NCBI RefSeq assembly: GCF_000803315.1
Contig: NZ_JRMH01000001.1
Coordinates: 3,906,001 to 3,970,000 of the forward strand
Length of the DNA stretch: 64,000 nucleotides
Source: Pectobacterium actinidiae
GTDB lineage: Bacteria > Pseudomonadota > Gammaproteobacteria > Enterobacterales > Enterobacteriaceae
Direction: 5' to 3'
The position numbers were made by a program, and so were the translations under genes. Below, piece after piece: positions 41,569 to 51,680 of the stretch (position 1 is the stretch's first letter; each line of letters opens with the position of its first letter). The notes under the pieces are model-generated. The model searched no databases. It saw only the letters and a list, made by a program, of their open reading frames with translations, and had not been told where the DNA came from.

Positions 41569-43236
41569 GTGGCTCAATATGTTTATACCATGCATCGCGT
41601 CGGTAAGGTCGTACCGCCGAAGCGTCACATTCTGAAAAACATCTCCCTCAGTTTTTTCCCCGGTGCCAAGATCGGCGTGCTGGGTCTGAACGGAGCCGGT
41701 AAATCAACGCTGTTGCGTATTATGGCTGGCATTGATACGGACATCGAGGGCGAAGCTCGCCCACAACCTGGCATCAAAATCGGCTATTTGCCGCAGGAAC
41801 CGCAGTTAAATACGGAGCACACCGTTCGTGAATCCGTAGAAGAAGCGGTATCTGAAGTCGTCACTGCGCTGAAGCGTCTGGATGAAGTCTATGCGCTGTA
41901 CGCCGATCCGGATGCAGATTTCGATAAACTGGCTGCCGAGCAAGGTCGGCTGGAAGAAGTCATTCAGGCGCACGACGGTCACAACCTGAATAACCAGTTA
42001 GAGCGCGCGGCGGATGCCCTGCGTCTGCCTGAGTGGGATGCGAAAATCGCGACGCTGTCTGGGGGGGAACGTCGCCGCGTGGCGCTGTGCCGTCTGCTGC
42101 TGGAAAAACCAGACATGCTGCTGCTCGACGAACCGACCAACCACCTGGATGCCGAGTCAGTAGCCTGGCTGGAACGCTTCCTGCACGACTTCGAAGGCAC
42201 CGTGGTGGCGATTACCCACGACCGTTACTTCCTCGATAACGTCGCAGGCTGGATTCTGGAGCTGGACCGCGGTGAAGGTATTCCGTGGGAAGGCAACTAC
42301 TCTTCCTGGCTGGAGCAGAAAGATCAGCGTCTGGCACAAGAAGCCTCTCAGGAAGCGGCACGCCGTAAATCCATTGAGAAAGAGCTGGAGTGGGTGCGTC
42401 AAGGCGCTAAAGGCCGTCAGTCCAAAGGTAAGGCACGTCTGGCACGCTTTGAAGAGCTGAACAACACGGAATACCAGAAACGTAACGAAACGAACGAACT
42501 GTTTATTCCGCCTGGTGCTCGTCTTGGCGATAAAGTGGTGGAAGTCACCAATCTCAGCAAGTCCTACGGCGAACGTCAGCTCATTGACGGGCTGTCTTTC
42601 TCCGTCCCCAAAGGCGCGATTGTCGGCATTATCGGTCCGAACGGTGCCGGTAAATCAACCCTGTTCCGCATGATGTCCGGTCAGGAACAACCAGACAGCG
42701 GGACTATTGAGCTGGGTGAAACGGTGAAACTGGCGTCAGTTGACCAGTTCCGTGACGCGATGGATAACAGCAAAACCGTCTGGGAAGAAGTGTCTGGCGG
42801 GCAGGACATCATGCGTATCGGCAACACCGAAATGCCAAGCCGCGCCTACGTTGGCCGTTTCAACTTCAAAGGGGTTGATCAGGGCAAACGCGTCGGCGAG
42901 CTATCCGGTGGTGAACGCGGTCGTCTGCATCTGGCGAAACTCTTGCAGGTCGGCGGCAACGTGCTGCTGCTCGATGAACCCACCAACGACCTGGATATCG
43001 AAACCCTGCGCGCGCTGGAAAACGCCCTGCTGGAATTCCCTGGCTGCGCCATGGTGATTTCGCATGACCGTTGGTTCCTCGACCGTATCGCAACGCACAT
43101 TCTGGATTATCAGGATGAAGGTAAAGTGGAATTCTTCGAAGGTAACTTTACCGAGTACGAAGAGTATAAGAAGCGTACGCTGGGTGCCGATGCGCTGGAA
43201 CCCCACCGCATCAAATACAAAAAGATCGCTAAATAA
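41569..43236 (+). CDS. ettA: Energy-dependent translational throttle protein EttA
   Basis: ABC-F protein of 555 residues that binds the ribosomal E site and gates translation according to ATP/ADP. Two ABC cassettes: Walker A GVLGLNGAGKSTLLR (about residue 40) and GIIGPNGAGKSTLFR (about 358); signatures LSGGERRRVAL and LSGGERGRLHL; Walker B LLLDEPTNHLD and LLLDEPTNDLD. An arm segment lies in the first cassette. No membrane segments, so not a transporter. GTG start at 41569 gives MAQYVYTMHRVGK, matching E. coli; GAGAGG is about 13 bases upstream. Confidence 0.97.
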   Translation: MAQYVYTMHRVGKVVPPKRHILKNISLSFFPGAKIGVLGLNGAGKSTLLRIMAGIDTDIEGEARPQPGIKIGYLPQEPQLNTEHTVRESVEEAVSEVVTALKRLDEVYALYADPDADFDKLAAEQGRLEEVIQAHDGHNLNNQLERAADALRLPEWDAKIATLSGGERRRVALCRLLLEKPDMLLLDEPTNHLDAESVAWLERFLHDFEGTVVAITHDRYFLDNVAGWILELDRGEGIPWEGNYSSWLEQKDQRLAQEASQEAARRKSIEKELEWVRQGAKGRQSKGKARLARFEELNNTEYQKRNETNELFIPPGARLGDKVVEVTNLSKSYGERQLIDGLSFSVPKGAIVGIIGPNGAGKSTLFRMMSGQEQPDSGTIELGETVKLASVDQFRDAMDNSKTVWEEVSGGQDIMRIGNTEMPSRAYVGRFNFKGVDQGKRVGELSGGERGRLHLAKLLQVGGNVLLLDEPTNDLDIETLRALENALLEFPGCAMVISHDRWFLDRIATHILDYQDEGKVEFFEGNFTEYEEYKKRTLGADALEPHRIKYKKIAK

Positions 43237-43259
43237 GCCGTCACCGAACGTCATAAACG

Positions 43260-43288
43260 AATGGCCCGCATTGCGGGCCATTTTTCTT
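43260..43288 (+). terminator. ettA terminator
   Basis: Stem ATGGCCCGC (43261-43269) with GCGGGCCAT (43273-43281), three-base loop, TTTTCTTTC tail; A's on the other side let it also serve the convergent chemoreceptor gene. Confidence 0.9.
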
Positions 43289-43312
43289 TCCAGTACAGCT
43301 TCACTTACCTGC

Positions 43313-45043
43313 TCAGAACGTTTCCCAGTTTTGACTATCGCTGCCTTTGCTAGTGGCTCCGGCAAGAGCCATCGTTGGCGCTAAACGCGGTTGCGGTGCA
43401 GCCTTCGGCAAGGACGATTTCAGTCTCTGAGCCACGCCTGCCAGCTTGAATACCGCGACAGCCTGCGTTAGACGTGCAGCTTGTTCTTCAAGTGAAACGG
43501 CTGCCGCCGAGGCTTCCTGCACCAACGCCGCATTCTGTTGCGTCGCACTATCCATTTCAGACACGGCCTGACTCACCTGACCGATGCCACGGCTCTGCTC
43601 ATCAGAAGCGGAAGCAATTTCTCCCATGATGTCAGTCACGCTAACGACAGCACGGACAATCTCACCCATGGTTGTACCCGCCTGAGACACAAGCCCAGAC
43701 CCCGTGTCCACTAGACGGCTCGATTCGCCAATCAGCCCTTCAATTTCTTTAGCGGCCTGCGCGCTGCGCTGTGCCAGACTACGGACTTCGCCCGCCACCA
43801 CGGCAAAACCACGCCCTTGCTCACCCGCCCGCGCGGCTTCTACCGCCGCGTTCAGCGCCAGAATGTTGGTCTGGAAAGCAATGCTATTAATGACGGAAGT
43901 AATTTCGGAAATGCGGCGTGAACTGGTTGAAATATCCTGCATGGTATCCACCACGTTCTTCACGATCTGCCCGCCCTTCTCCGCTTTTTCAGAGGCATTT
44001 TTCGCCAATTGGCTGGCGTGATGGGCATTGTCAGAGTTCTGTTTCACCGTTGCGGTCAGCTGTTCCATGCTGGCTGCGGTTTCCTCCAGCGCGGCAGCCT
44101 GCTGCTCGGTGCGCGAAGAGAGATCGACGTTACCCGCCGTAATTTCTGACGACCCTTGATAGATCGAATCCGCACCTTCACGTACGATCGTCACCGTATC
44201 CGTGAGTTCCGCCTGCATGTTCTGGATATTCGCCCCCAGAATGCCGATTTCATTACGCCCCATCGCCATCGGCGGCTGCGTCAAATCGCCCGCTGCGATC
44301 TGCTGGATACGATCAACCAGTCTGTTGATGGGCGCAAGGATCACATTACGCACCATGATGTAAGCCATGATCGCCATAATGATAGACAGAGCAAAGGAGC
44401 CAGCCATCATCCAGTAACCCAGTTTGGCATTTTGTTCTGCTCGCAGATTGATCTCCTGCGCGGCTTTCGTCAGTTCAGTTACCTTCTTGCGTACTGGAAC
44501 ACTGAACGCTTCGTCTAACTGGCGGGCCGATGATCCTTCTAACGAAATAAGATCTTCAAATTCTCCGTCACTGGTTGCTTTCTGCATCGCCAGAATCGCG
44601 TTATCGCGGTAGCTGGCGTACTCCTTAAGAATTTCATCATCCAACGCGCGTTCACTTTCTTGTTTATCTGGACGCGCAAGATACTCATCCAGACGCTTTT
44701 GTGAGGCTCTGACTCGACCTGCGGCCTGATCTAACGCAGATTTATATACCTCGTGATCGCTAATGCGGTTCGCTGCACCCGCCTGAATAAGCAGCAGTCG
44801 AGCAACACGTAGCTGATCGAGACTGCTGCTGATACCCGCGCGGATATCAGACAGTTCATTCGCTTTATCCAGTGAATCATTACTCTGCTTTAAAAAATAA
44901 CTCGCTGTGCCAATAGAAAGCGCAAATAAAATCAGGATAATTGAAAAAAGAGTAATAAATAACGAAACGAGACGTATATTATTGATATAGCCAATCTTTT
45001 CCTTTTGAACAGACATCGGTTGTATTCTCATTTTCACCATCAC
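43313..45043 (-). CDS. Methyl-accepting chemotaxis protein (Tar/Tsr type)
   Basis: Transmembrane chemoreceptor of 576 residues. Membrane segment 1 at about 24-50, periplasmic four-helix-bundle sensor domain 51-208, membrane segment 2 at 210-233, HAMP linker 232-285, then a methylation/signalling coiled coil with the conserved hairpin tip [20 protein letters not shown]. The last five residues NWETF are the CheR/CheB tethering pentapeptide, found on high-abundance receptors. Ligand unknown. Start is uncertain (ATGs at 45043, 45040, 45031 and 45016). Not present next to ettA in E. coli; plant-associated enterobacteria carry many such receptors. Confidence 0.92.
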   Translation of the reverse strand: MMVKMRIQPMSVQKEKIGYINNIRLVSLFITLFSIILILFALSIGTASYFLKQSNDSLDKANELSDIRAGISSSLDQLRVARLLLIQAGAANRISDHEVYKSALDQAAGRVRASQKRLDEYLARPDKQESERALDDEILKEYASYRDNAILAMQKATSDGEFEDLISLEGSSARQLDEAFSVPVRKKVTELTKAAQEINLRAEQNAKLGYWMMAGSFALSIIMAIMAYIMVRNVILAPINRLVDRIQQIAAGDLTQPPMAMGRNEIGILGANIQNMQAELTDTVTIVREGADSIYQGSSEITAGNVDLSSRTEQQAAALEETAASMEQLTATVKQNSDNAHHASQLAKNASEKAEKGGQIVKNVVDTMQDISTSSRRISEITSVINSIAFQTNILALNAAVEAARAGEQGRGFAVVAGEVRSLAQRSAQAAKEIEGLIGESSRLVDTGSGLVSQAGTTMGEIVRAVVSVTDIMGEIASASDEQSRGIGQVSQAVSEMDSATQQNAALVQEASAAAVSLEEQAARLTQAVAVFKLAGVAQRLKSSLPKAAPQPRLAPTMALAGATSKGSDSQNWETF

Positions 45044-45269
45044 TGGTCTACATTATCTCTGTCATTATGGGTGCGACAGAGCCCGGATATCACCGTGACA
45101 ATCACGCCACGCAGAACAAACCTTTTATAAAAAAAAGCAAAAAAGAACCAAGGTTGTTATCGGCATTTTCAGCCTAAAGCGCACCTAAAATAAGTTGATG
45201 GAAATCACATTTCAATAAAAATAAAAAAACATAAAGAAAAATGAAACAAAGACATTACAGGCACAACCA

Positions 45270-46181
45270 TCACAGCTGCTTTTTCAAAAACGTTGAGTAA
45301 TTATCCAGCGCGCGATGTTGTAAAACAAAGTCGATAAAACACGCCAATGCGGGCGAATTCAGTTTGCGGCTAGGATAGACAAGATAAAGTTCGTTAGCTT
45401 CCGCCTGCCATTCCGGCAAGACCCTGACCAGCTTGCCGGAAACCGCTTCATCCAGACAGAGGAAATCCGGCAGTAGCGTAATCCCCGCCCCCGCAATAGC
45501 GCACTCGCGGGCGTAAAGCAGATTGTCCGTGATATGCGAATCGGGCAGTAACCAGCGATAGAGTTCCGAACCGCGATGAAAGAGCCACTCCGTCCAGGCA
45601 TGATGCGTAATACAGCGGTGTTGATGAAGCTGCTGTGGGTGGAGTAATGCCGGGTGCCGCGCCAGATAGTCGGGCGAGGCCAGCAAATATCGCGGGGTCT
45701 GCCCAAGCGAACGCCCAATCAGTGAAGAGTCATGAGGCTTACCGGTACGAAAAGCGACATCAAAGCCCTCCTGCACCAGATCGATCACGTCATCTGAAAT
45801 CAGCACATCCAGCGATACCGCCGGAAAGCGCTGCTGGAACTCGGCGGTGAGGCGCGCCAGCAGCGTGGAACCTAATCCCGCCGGACTGGTGATACGCAGT
45901 CGCCCACTGGGGTTATCACGCAAGCGCTGTACAGCGAGATCGGCACGCTCACTGGCTTGCAGCATCTCCTGACAGTGAATCAGGTAGCGCTCGCCTGCAA
46001 ACGTCAGGTTTAGCTGGCGCGTCGTTCGGTTCAGCAACCGCAGGCCGATCTGCTGTTCAAGCTGGCTAATACGCAGGCTCAGGCTGGATTTTGCCAGCCC
46101 AGCTTTTCGCGCCGCCTGTGTAAAGCTGCCGCACTCGGCCACCAGCGCAAACAGCGCCATATCCTGCAATTGCTTAAACAT
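45270..46181 (-). CDS. LysR-family transcriptional regulator
   Basis: LTTR of 303 residues, in the group near YafC/DsdC-like regulators that act on nearby oxidoreductase genes. N-terminal helix-turn-helix: FALVAECGSFTQAARKAGLAKSSLSLRISQ split over residues 11-40, followed by the linker helix and effector-binding domain from about 90 (GRLRITSPAGLGSTLLARL). It is divergent from the zinc-type dehydrogenase gene with a gap of about 119 bases, so it very likely regulates that gene. Effector unknown. Confidence 0.9.
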   Translation of the reverse strand: MFKQLQDMALFALVAECGSFTQAARKAGLAKSSLSLRISQLEQQIGLRLLNRTTRQLNLTFAGERYLIHCQEMLQASERADLAVQRLRDNPSGRLRITSPAGLGSTLLARLTAEFQQRFPAVSLDVLISDDVIDLVQEGFDVAFRTGKPHDSSLIGRSLGQTPRYLLASPDYLARHPALLHPQQLHQHRCITHHAWTEWLFHRGSELYRWLLPDSHITDNLLYARECAIAGAGITLLPDFLCLDEAVSGKLVRVLPEWQAEANELYLVYPSRKLNSPALACFIDFVLQHRALDNYSTFLKKQL

Positions 46182-46300
46182 GATTGTTCACCCCAGACGA
46201 ACACTGCATTATTTATTGTCCATCTTATCAGTCATATCGTCGTGTTCTACACTTTGCTCTATTAACGAGACCGTATTCTGAAAATAATGAGGAACAGACC

Positions 46301-47302
46301 ATGACCGCTCATGCGATAGCCGTTGATCCACAACAGCCCGATAATTTCATTGCCATCACGCAGGACATCCCCGAACCCGGTGAATACGATCTGTTGATCG
46401 GCGTAAAAGCCATTTCCATCAATCCAGTGGATACCAAAGTTCATGCCGGATTGCGTCAAAATGGATTACAGCAGCCCCGAATTCTCGGCTGGGATGCCAG
46501 CGGCGTCGTGCTGAAAACCGGCAGCGCCGTGAGCCACATTCAGGTAGGCGATGAAGTCTGGTACGCCGGCGACATCACCCGCCCCGGCAGCAACACTACC
46601 CATCAGTTGATTGATTCACGTATCGTGGCGCGCAAACCCGTGTCGCTGGACTGGTCAGCCGCAGCCGCACTGCCGCTCACGGCGCTGACCGCGTGGGAAG
46701 GATTGTTTGAGCATCTGAAAATACAACAGGCCGACAGCGAGAAAACGCTATTGATTATCGGCGGTGCAGGTGGCGTAGGTTCTCTTGCGATTTCTCTGGC
46801 GGCATTGCGCAGTTCGGTGAATATCATCGCCACCGCATCGCGGCCTGACTCGGCAGAGTGGTGCCGCCAGCGCGGTGCCCATAAGGTCGTCGATTACCGT
46901 GATCTGGTTGAGTCTCTGGAAAAAGAAGGGATCAAACAGGTCGATTATATTTTCTGTCTGAACGACACGGACGGTCACTGGGATGCCATCAGTAAACTGA
47001 TCGCGCCAATGGGGCACATCTGCACCATCGTGGAAAACAAAAATCCGCTCGACCAAACGGCGCTGAAACTCAAAAGTGCAGCGCTGCATTGGGAATTAAT
47101 GTTTACGCGCAGCATGTTCACCACGCCGGATATCGCGGAACAAGGGAACATTTTGCATGAAGTCGCACAGCTGGTTGATGCAGGAAAACTTCAGGGAACC
47201 GCCAGCGAAACGCTGCAAGGGTTAACGGTAGATACGCTAAAGCAGGCTCACGGAAAAGTGCTGGAAGGGCATATGCGCGGCAAGATCGTTATCGCGTTGT
47301 AG
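46301..47302 (+). CDS. Zinc-type alcohol dehydrogenase-like / quinone oxidoreductase
   Basis: Medium-chain dehydrogenase/reductase of 333 residues. N-terminal GroES-like domain (ISINPVDTKVHAGLR, ILGWDASGVVLKTG, GDEVWYAG), then an NADPH-binding Rossmann fold with LLIIGGAGGVGSLAIS near residue 155. The zinc-ligand residues of true alcohol dehydrogenases are not evident, so it belongs to the quinone-oxidoreductase-like branch. ATG 46301 has GAGGAA seven bases upstream and begins the conserved domain; an in-frame ATG at 46184 is rejected. Probably controlled by the divergent LysR gene; such proteins often reduce reactive quinones or enones. Confidence 0.9.
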   Translation: MTAHAIAVDPQQPDNFIAITQDIPEPGEYDLLIGVKAISINPVDTKVHAGLRQNGLQQPRILGWDASGVVLKTGSAVSHIQVGDEVWYAGDITRPGSNTTHQLIDSRIVARKPVSLDWSAAAALPLTALTAWEGLFEHLKIQQADSEKTLLIIGGAGGVGSLAISLAALRSSVNIIATASRPDSAEWCRQRGAHKVVDYRDLVESLEKEGIKQVDYIFCLNDTDGHWDAISKLIAPMGHICTIVENKNPLDQTALKLKSAALHWELMFTRSMFTTPDIAEQGNILHEVAQLVDAGKLQGTASETLQGLTVDTLKQAHGKVLEGHMRGKIVIAL

Positions 47303-47308
47303 CAAAGT

Positions 47309-47332
47309 AACCAGCCCCGTAAGGGGCTGGTT
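47309..47332. terminator. Hairpin between the oxidoreductase gene and serA
   Basis: Ten-base perfect stem AACCAGCCCC / GGGGCTGGTT with GTAA loop between convergent genes. T-tracts are poor on both sides, so it may stabilise transcript ends rather than terminate strongly. Confidence 0.65.
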
Positions 47333-47340
47333 AGCACACA

Positions 47341-48573
47341 TCAGAACAGCAGACGGGCACGAATGGTGCCAGGAATTGCCTTCATCAGTTGTAGTGCCGT
47401 TTGCGCACCGTCAGTTTCAACGTCAATGACTACATAACCAATTTCAGGTGTCGTTTGCAGATACTGCGCGGCGATGTTAATGCCCTGCTCAGCAAAGATC
47501 TGGTTAATTTTGGTAATCATGCCAGGACGGTTTTCATGGATGTGCAGCAGGCGACTGGCGCGTACGCCATGAACGGGCAGCGAGACTTCCGGGAAATTCA
47601 CCGCAGACAGCGTAGAACCGTTGTCTGAATATTTCGCCAGCTTTCCGGCGACTTCATCACCGATATTTTCCTGCGCTTCCTGCGTGGAGCCGCCGATATG
47701 CGGCGTCAGCAGCACGTTATCAAACTCACACAGCGGTGACAGGAACGGATCGCTGTTGGTTGCCGGTTCCTGTGGGAACACGTCAATCGCCGCACCGGAC
47801 AGATGCTTGCTTCTCAACGCTTCGCACAGTGCAGGAATATCAACCACCGTGCCGCGAGCGGCGTTAATCAGGATCGAGCCCGGCTTCATCAGCGCCAGCT
47901 CTTCCGGCCCCATCATATCCTGCGTGCTTTCATTTTCTGGTACGTGCAAGCTCACCACGTCGCTCATATTCAGCAGGTCGGACAGGTGGCGCACCTGCTG
48001 AGCATTACCTAACGGCAATTTACTTTCGATATCATAGAAGTAAACGTGCATGCCTAAGCTTTCAGCCAGAATGCCTAACTGCATACCGATATGGCCGTAG
48101 CCGATGATCCCCAGCTTTTTACCGCGCGCTTCAAACGATCCCACAGCTAGCTTGTGCCAAACACCACGGTGCGCTTTCGCGTTGGCCGCTGGGATACCGC
48201 GCAGCATCAGCAGCATTTCGCCGATCACCATTTCTGCCACGGATCGGGTATTGGAAAACGGTGCGTTAAATACCGGGATACCACGTTTGGTCGCGGCCGA
48301 CAGTTCAACCTGATTAGTCCCGATACAGAAACACCCTACCGCGATCAGTTTTTCCGCAGCAGCAAAAATCTCTTCTGTCAGATGGGTACGCGAGCGGATA
48401 CCCACAAAATGCGCATCGCGGATGGAGGCTTTCAGCGCCTCAGGATCCAGCGCGCCTTTATGGAACTCGATGTTGGTGTAACCGGCTGCACGCAGGTTAT
48501 CCAGCGCGCTCTGGTGCACGCCTTCCACTAACAGAAACTTAATCTTGTCTTTTTCCAATGATACCTTTGCCAT
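47341..48573 (-). CDS. serA: D-3-phosphoglycerate dehydrogenase
   Basis: First enzyme of serine synthesis, oxidising 3-phosphoglycerate, 410 residues as in E. coli. NAD-binding motif LGIIGYGHIGMQLGI near residue 155, active-site His in LLTPHIGGSTQEAQEN near 292, and a C-terminal ACT domain from about 335 (RLLHIHENRPGMITKINQIF) that binds serine for feedback inhibition. Monocistronic. Confidence 0.98.
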   Translation of the reverse strand: MAKVSLEKDKIKFLLVEGVHQSALDNLRAAGYTNIEFHKGALDPEALKASIRDAHFVGIRSRTHLTEEIFAAAEKLIAVGCFCIGTNQVELSAATKRGIPVFNAPFSNTRSVAEMVIGEMLLMLRGIPAANAKAHRGVWHKLAVGSFEARGKKLGIIGYGHIGMQLGILAESLGMHVYFYDIESKLPLGNAQQVRHLSDLLNMSDVVSLHVPENESTQDMMGPEELALMKPGSILINAARGTVVDIPALCEALRSKHLSGAAIDVFPQEPATNSDPFLSPLCEFDNVLLTPHIGGSTQEAQENIGDEVAGKLAKYSDNGSTLSAVNFPEVSLPVHGVRASRLLHIHENRPGMITKINQIFAEQGINIAAQYLQTTPEIGYVVIDVETDGAQTALQLMKAIPGTIRARLLF

Positions 48574-48818
48574 TTCCCGACCTTATTTTCAGACTTCAAA
48601 TGTGACAGAGTGCTAAATAGCTTCTGCCAACATAACAAAAATTACGCAGTCAGCAATACAAACGATTGCTTCGCCCACATCGCGCCACAGAGAAGCGCAC
48701 CTGATTTATGGTAAAAAATATTGCCAAAGATGTGCATCGCCATATCGGCGATAAACAAAATAAGAAAATGTGATATTAAGTACCAAAAATGAGCTGTTAA
48801 CTAAATAGATTTTTTTAG

Positions 48819-48856
48819 CTAAAAAATTTCTGACGTGGACGTCCGCCACGTCAGAA
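48819..48856 (-). terminator. rpiA terminator
   Basis: Eleven-base stem TTCTGACGTGG (48828-48838) with CCACGTCAGAA (48846-48856), seven-base loop, ATTTTTT tail on the minus strand. It lies 12 bases after the rpiA stop. The rest of 48574-48818 is AT-rich and should hold the serA promoter. Confidence 0.88.
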
Positions 48857-48867
48857 CGATCATGTCC

Positions 48868-49527
48868 TCATCTAACGACGGTTTTTACACCCTCAGACGT
48901 GCCGACTAACGCCACATCTGCACCGCGGTTGGCGAACAGCCCAACGGTCACAACGCCTGGGATACCATTAATGTGGTTTTCTACGGCGACCGCATCCATG
49001 ATATTCAGGTTGTGTACATCCAGTATGACATTGCCGTTATCCGTCACTACGCCCTGACGATAGACTGGCTGCCCGCCCAACTTCGCCAGTTCACGCGCCA
49101 CATAAGAGCGTGCCATCGGGATAACTTCGACTGGCAGTGGGAATGTGCCCAGCACATCAACCTGTTTGGATGCATCAACAATGCAGATGAACTGGCGCGA
49201 CAGTGCTGAAATGATTTTCTCGCGGGTCAGCGCCGCCCCCCCGCCCTTGATCATCTGCATGTGTCCGTTGATCTCATCCGCACCATCCACGTAGACATCC
49301 AGCGAATCCACATCATTAGCGTCAAAAACGGGAATACCCAGACTTTTCAACTTTTCCGTTGAGGCATCCGAACTGGAAACCGCGCCTTTGATTTGATGTT
49401 TTATCGAACCCAGTGCATCAATAAAGTGTGCGGCCGTCGATCCGGTTCCTACTCCCACAATCGTGTCTGGGCGGACGTAGTCGAGCGCTGCCCATCCCAC
49501 TGCTTTTTTCAGTTCATCTTGCGTCAT
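48868..49527 (-). CDS. rpiA: Ribose-5-phosphate isomerase A
   Basis: Interconverts ribose-5-P and ribulose-5-P in the pentose-phosphate pathway. 219 residues, as in E. coli. Motifs: [16 protein letters not shown] near residue 25, [25 protein letters not shown] across residues 80-105 (split here), and the C-terminal [18 protein letters not shown]. Start ATG 49527 follows the family N-terminus [15 protein letters not shown]; the in-frame ATG at 49590 is rejected. Divergent from argP, as in E. coli. Confidence 0.97.
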   Translation of the reverse strand: MTQDELKKAVGWAALDYVRPDTIVGVGTGSTAAHFIDALGSIKHQIKGAVSSSDASTEKLKSLGIPVFDANDVDSLDVYVDGADEINGHMQMIKGGGAALTREKIISALSRQFICIVDASKQVDVLGTFPLPVEVIPMARSYVARELAKLGGQPVYRQGVVTDNGNVILDVHNLNIMDAVAVENHINGIPGVVTVGLFANRGADVALVGTSEGVKTVVR

Positions 49528-49753
49528 AATCTGCTTCTGGCCTGTAGAATCGATATACGAAAACGTGTGCGTATTATAGAACATGCTCATTGGGGAAAGC
49601 GTGCAAATTCACTTCACCGCCGATGCATTATTTCACACATACCGTGCTGAATCGTGATTGCACACAACAGCCAAAATAAGATTTCTGCATGGCAAATCAG
49701 CAAAATGTGGCATAGTGAAAAAAACAGACTCATTCAGGGGATTTTGACTTTTC

Positions 49754-50647
49754 ATGAAACGCCCGGACTATCGAACGCTTCAGGCTCTGGATGCCGTCAT
49801 CCGCGAGCGTGGTTTTGAACGCGCGGCCCAAAAATTGTGTATTACCCAATCTGCCGTTTCGCAGCGTATTAAACAGCTGGAAAACCTGTTTGGCCAGCCG
49901 CTGCTGGTCAGAACTATTCCGCCCCGCCCGACGGAACAAGGGCAAAAGCTCCTGGCTCTACTGCATCAGGTCGAGCTGCTGGAAGAAGAGTGGCTGGGCA
50001 ATGAAACCAACAGCGACATTCCGCTGCTGCTGTCGCTGGCGGTGAACGCCGACAGCCTGGCAACCTGGCTGCTACCTGCGTTACAGCCGGTCTTGGTCGA
50101 TTCACCGATTCGTCTTAATTTGCAGGTCGAAGATGAAACGCGCACGCAGGAAAGGCTGCGCCGGGGTGAAGTGGTCGGTGCGGTGAGTATCCAGTCTCAG
50201 CCACTGCCAAGCTGTCTGGTGGATAAACTAGGCGCACTGGACTATCTGTTTGTCGCGTCGCCGAGTTTTGCCGCCCGTTATTTCCCGAATGGCGTCACGC
50301 GTTCGGCGCTGCTGCGTGCCCCTGCGGTCGCCTTCGACCATCTGGATGACATGCATCAGGCTTTCTTACAGCAGAACTTTGATTTGTCACCGGGCAGCGT
50401 CCCTTGCCATATCGTGAATTCGTCAGAAGCCTTTGTACAACTGGCGCGACAAGGCACAACCTGCTGCATGATCCCGCACCTGCAAATCGAGAGAGAACTT
50501 GCCAACAACGAGCTAATCGACCTGACGCCGGGGCTGTTTCAACGCCGGATGCTTTACTGGCACCGCTTCGCGCCGGAAAGTCGGATGATGAGGAAAGTGA
50601 CGGACGCCCTGCTCTCACACGGTCATCAGGTACTGCGCCAGTCATAA
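49754..50647 (+). CDS. argP: ArgP (IciA), LysR-family regulator of argO
   Basis: LysR-type regulator of 297 residues that activates argO in response to arginine and lysine and also binds other promoters. N-terminal helix-turn-helix: [18 protein letters not shown] and [14 protein letters not shown] at residues 12-44; effector domain from about 90. Its target argO lies about 1 kb downstream beyond yggE, in the same arrangement as E. coli. AGGGGA is upstream of the start. Confidence 0.96.
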   Translation: MKRPDYRTLQALDAVIRERGFERAAQKLCITQSAVSQRIKQLENLFGQPLLVRTIPPRPTEQGQKLLALLHQVELLEEEWLGNETNSDIPLLLSLAVNADSLATWLLPALQPVLVDSPIRLNLQVEDETRTQERLRRGEVVGAVSIQSQPLPSCLVDKLGALDYLFVASPSFAARYFPNGVTRSALLRAPAVAFDHLDDMHQAFLQQNFDLSPGSVPCHIVNSSEAFVQLARQGTTCCMIPHLQIERELANNELIDLTPGLFQRRMLYWHRFAPESRMMRKVTDALLSHGHQVLRQS

Positions 50648-50658
50648 CGTAGAGAGAG

Positions 50659-50694
50659 TAAAAAAACAACAGGCCTGACTGAGCAGGCCTGTTG
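50659..50694. terminator. Terminator between argP and yggE
   Basis: Eleven-base stem CAACAGGCCTG (50667-50677) with CAGGCCTGTTG (50684-50694), six-base loop; seven A's before it give a T-run for the minus-strand yggE. The plus side tail is weak. Confidence 0.8.
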
Positions 50695-50735
50695 GTATTA
50701 TCAAGGGTTTACGCAACCCTGTTTTAGCACGAGCA

Positions 50736-51461
50736 TTACTGCGTACGCAGTAGCTCAAACACGACATCCACCTGATCGTCAAAGTGAATAGTTTGCTGTT
50801 CATAGGTTTGCGCCGCTTCGCTTTGCACCGCTGCATCTGCCGTTTTAAACATCCGTGCCATTGGCATCGGCTGATAGTTGGCAACGTGATAGCGAACGCT
50901 GTAGATCGGCCCCAGCTTGGCATTGAAGCCCTGCGCCAGTGCTTCCGCCTGACTCGTCGCCTGCTCAATGGCTTTCTTACGCGCTTCATCACGATAGGTT
51001 TCTGGGTTAGCAACGCCTAATTCTACCGTGCGAATCTCATTCAGCCCCGATTTCAGCGCCCCATCCAGCAGCTCGTTTAGTTTATCTAGTTGGCGCAGCG
51101 TCACTTCCACCTGACGCACGGCACGATAGCCTTTCAGCACTGAACCACCTGTTTTCAGATAGTCATATTCTGGCTGCGTACGTAAATTGGCAGCATTAAT
51201 ATCTTTTTTCTCAATGCCGTTTTTACCCAGAAAATCAAAATATTGTGCAACGCGGGTATCGACCTGCTTTTTCGCTTCCGCCGCATCCTTCGATGACACA
51301 CTCACTTCAATCGCCAGACGCGCAATATCCGGTGTTGCATCTACGCTGGATGTCCCTGACGTCACGATATGCGGGCCATCTGGCAATTCCGCAGCCTGTG
51401 CGGCTATCGACACACCACCAAATCCTATCGCAGCGGCCAGCGCCAGTGCATTGAGCTTCAT
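50736..51461 (-). CDS. yggE: SIMPL-domain periplasmic protein YggE
   Basis: SIMPL (DUF541) family periplasmic protein of 241 residues, reported to lower oxidative stress effects in E. coli. Signal peptide MKLNALALAAAIGFGGVSIA with cleavage after AQA. The domain runs from HIVTSGTSSVDATPDIARL onward with VEVTLRQLDKLNELLDGAL in the middle. ATG 51461 is chosen because GAGG sits four bases upstream and a proper signal peptide follows; GTG 51476 is rejected. Located between argP and argO as in E. coli. Confidence 0.93.
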   Translation of the reverse strand: MKLNALALAAAIGFGGVSIAAQAAELPDGPHIVTSGTSSVDATPDIARLAIEVSVSSKDAAEAKKQVDTRVAQYFDFLGKNGIEKKDINAANLRTQPEYDYLKTGGSVLKGYRAVRQVEVTLRQLDKLNELLDGALKSGLNEIRTVELGVANPETYRDEARKKAIEQATSQAEALAQGFNAKLGPIYSVRYHVANYQPMPMARMFKTADAAVQSEAAQTYEQQTIHFDDQVDVVFELLRTQ

Positions 51462-51680
51462 CATACCTCGCTTCACACTCTCTCCTTACTTATGTTTCGT
51501 CACGCATGCCGCAGGCAGATTGTCTGTGCCAATAGATCGTCTGCACCAACACGGAATCTTCCAGAATGAAAGAGACAGGACGGATTACTTTACCGACCAA
51601 CATAACGCATTACCAACTCCATACAATATAGGTGAATTTCTGAAACACAGCCTTAAGGTGAGGTTATTTCTTTCCAACCA

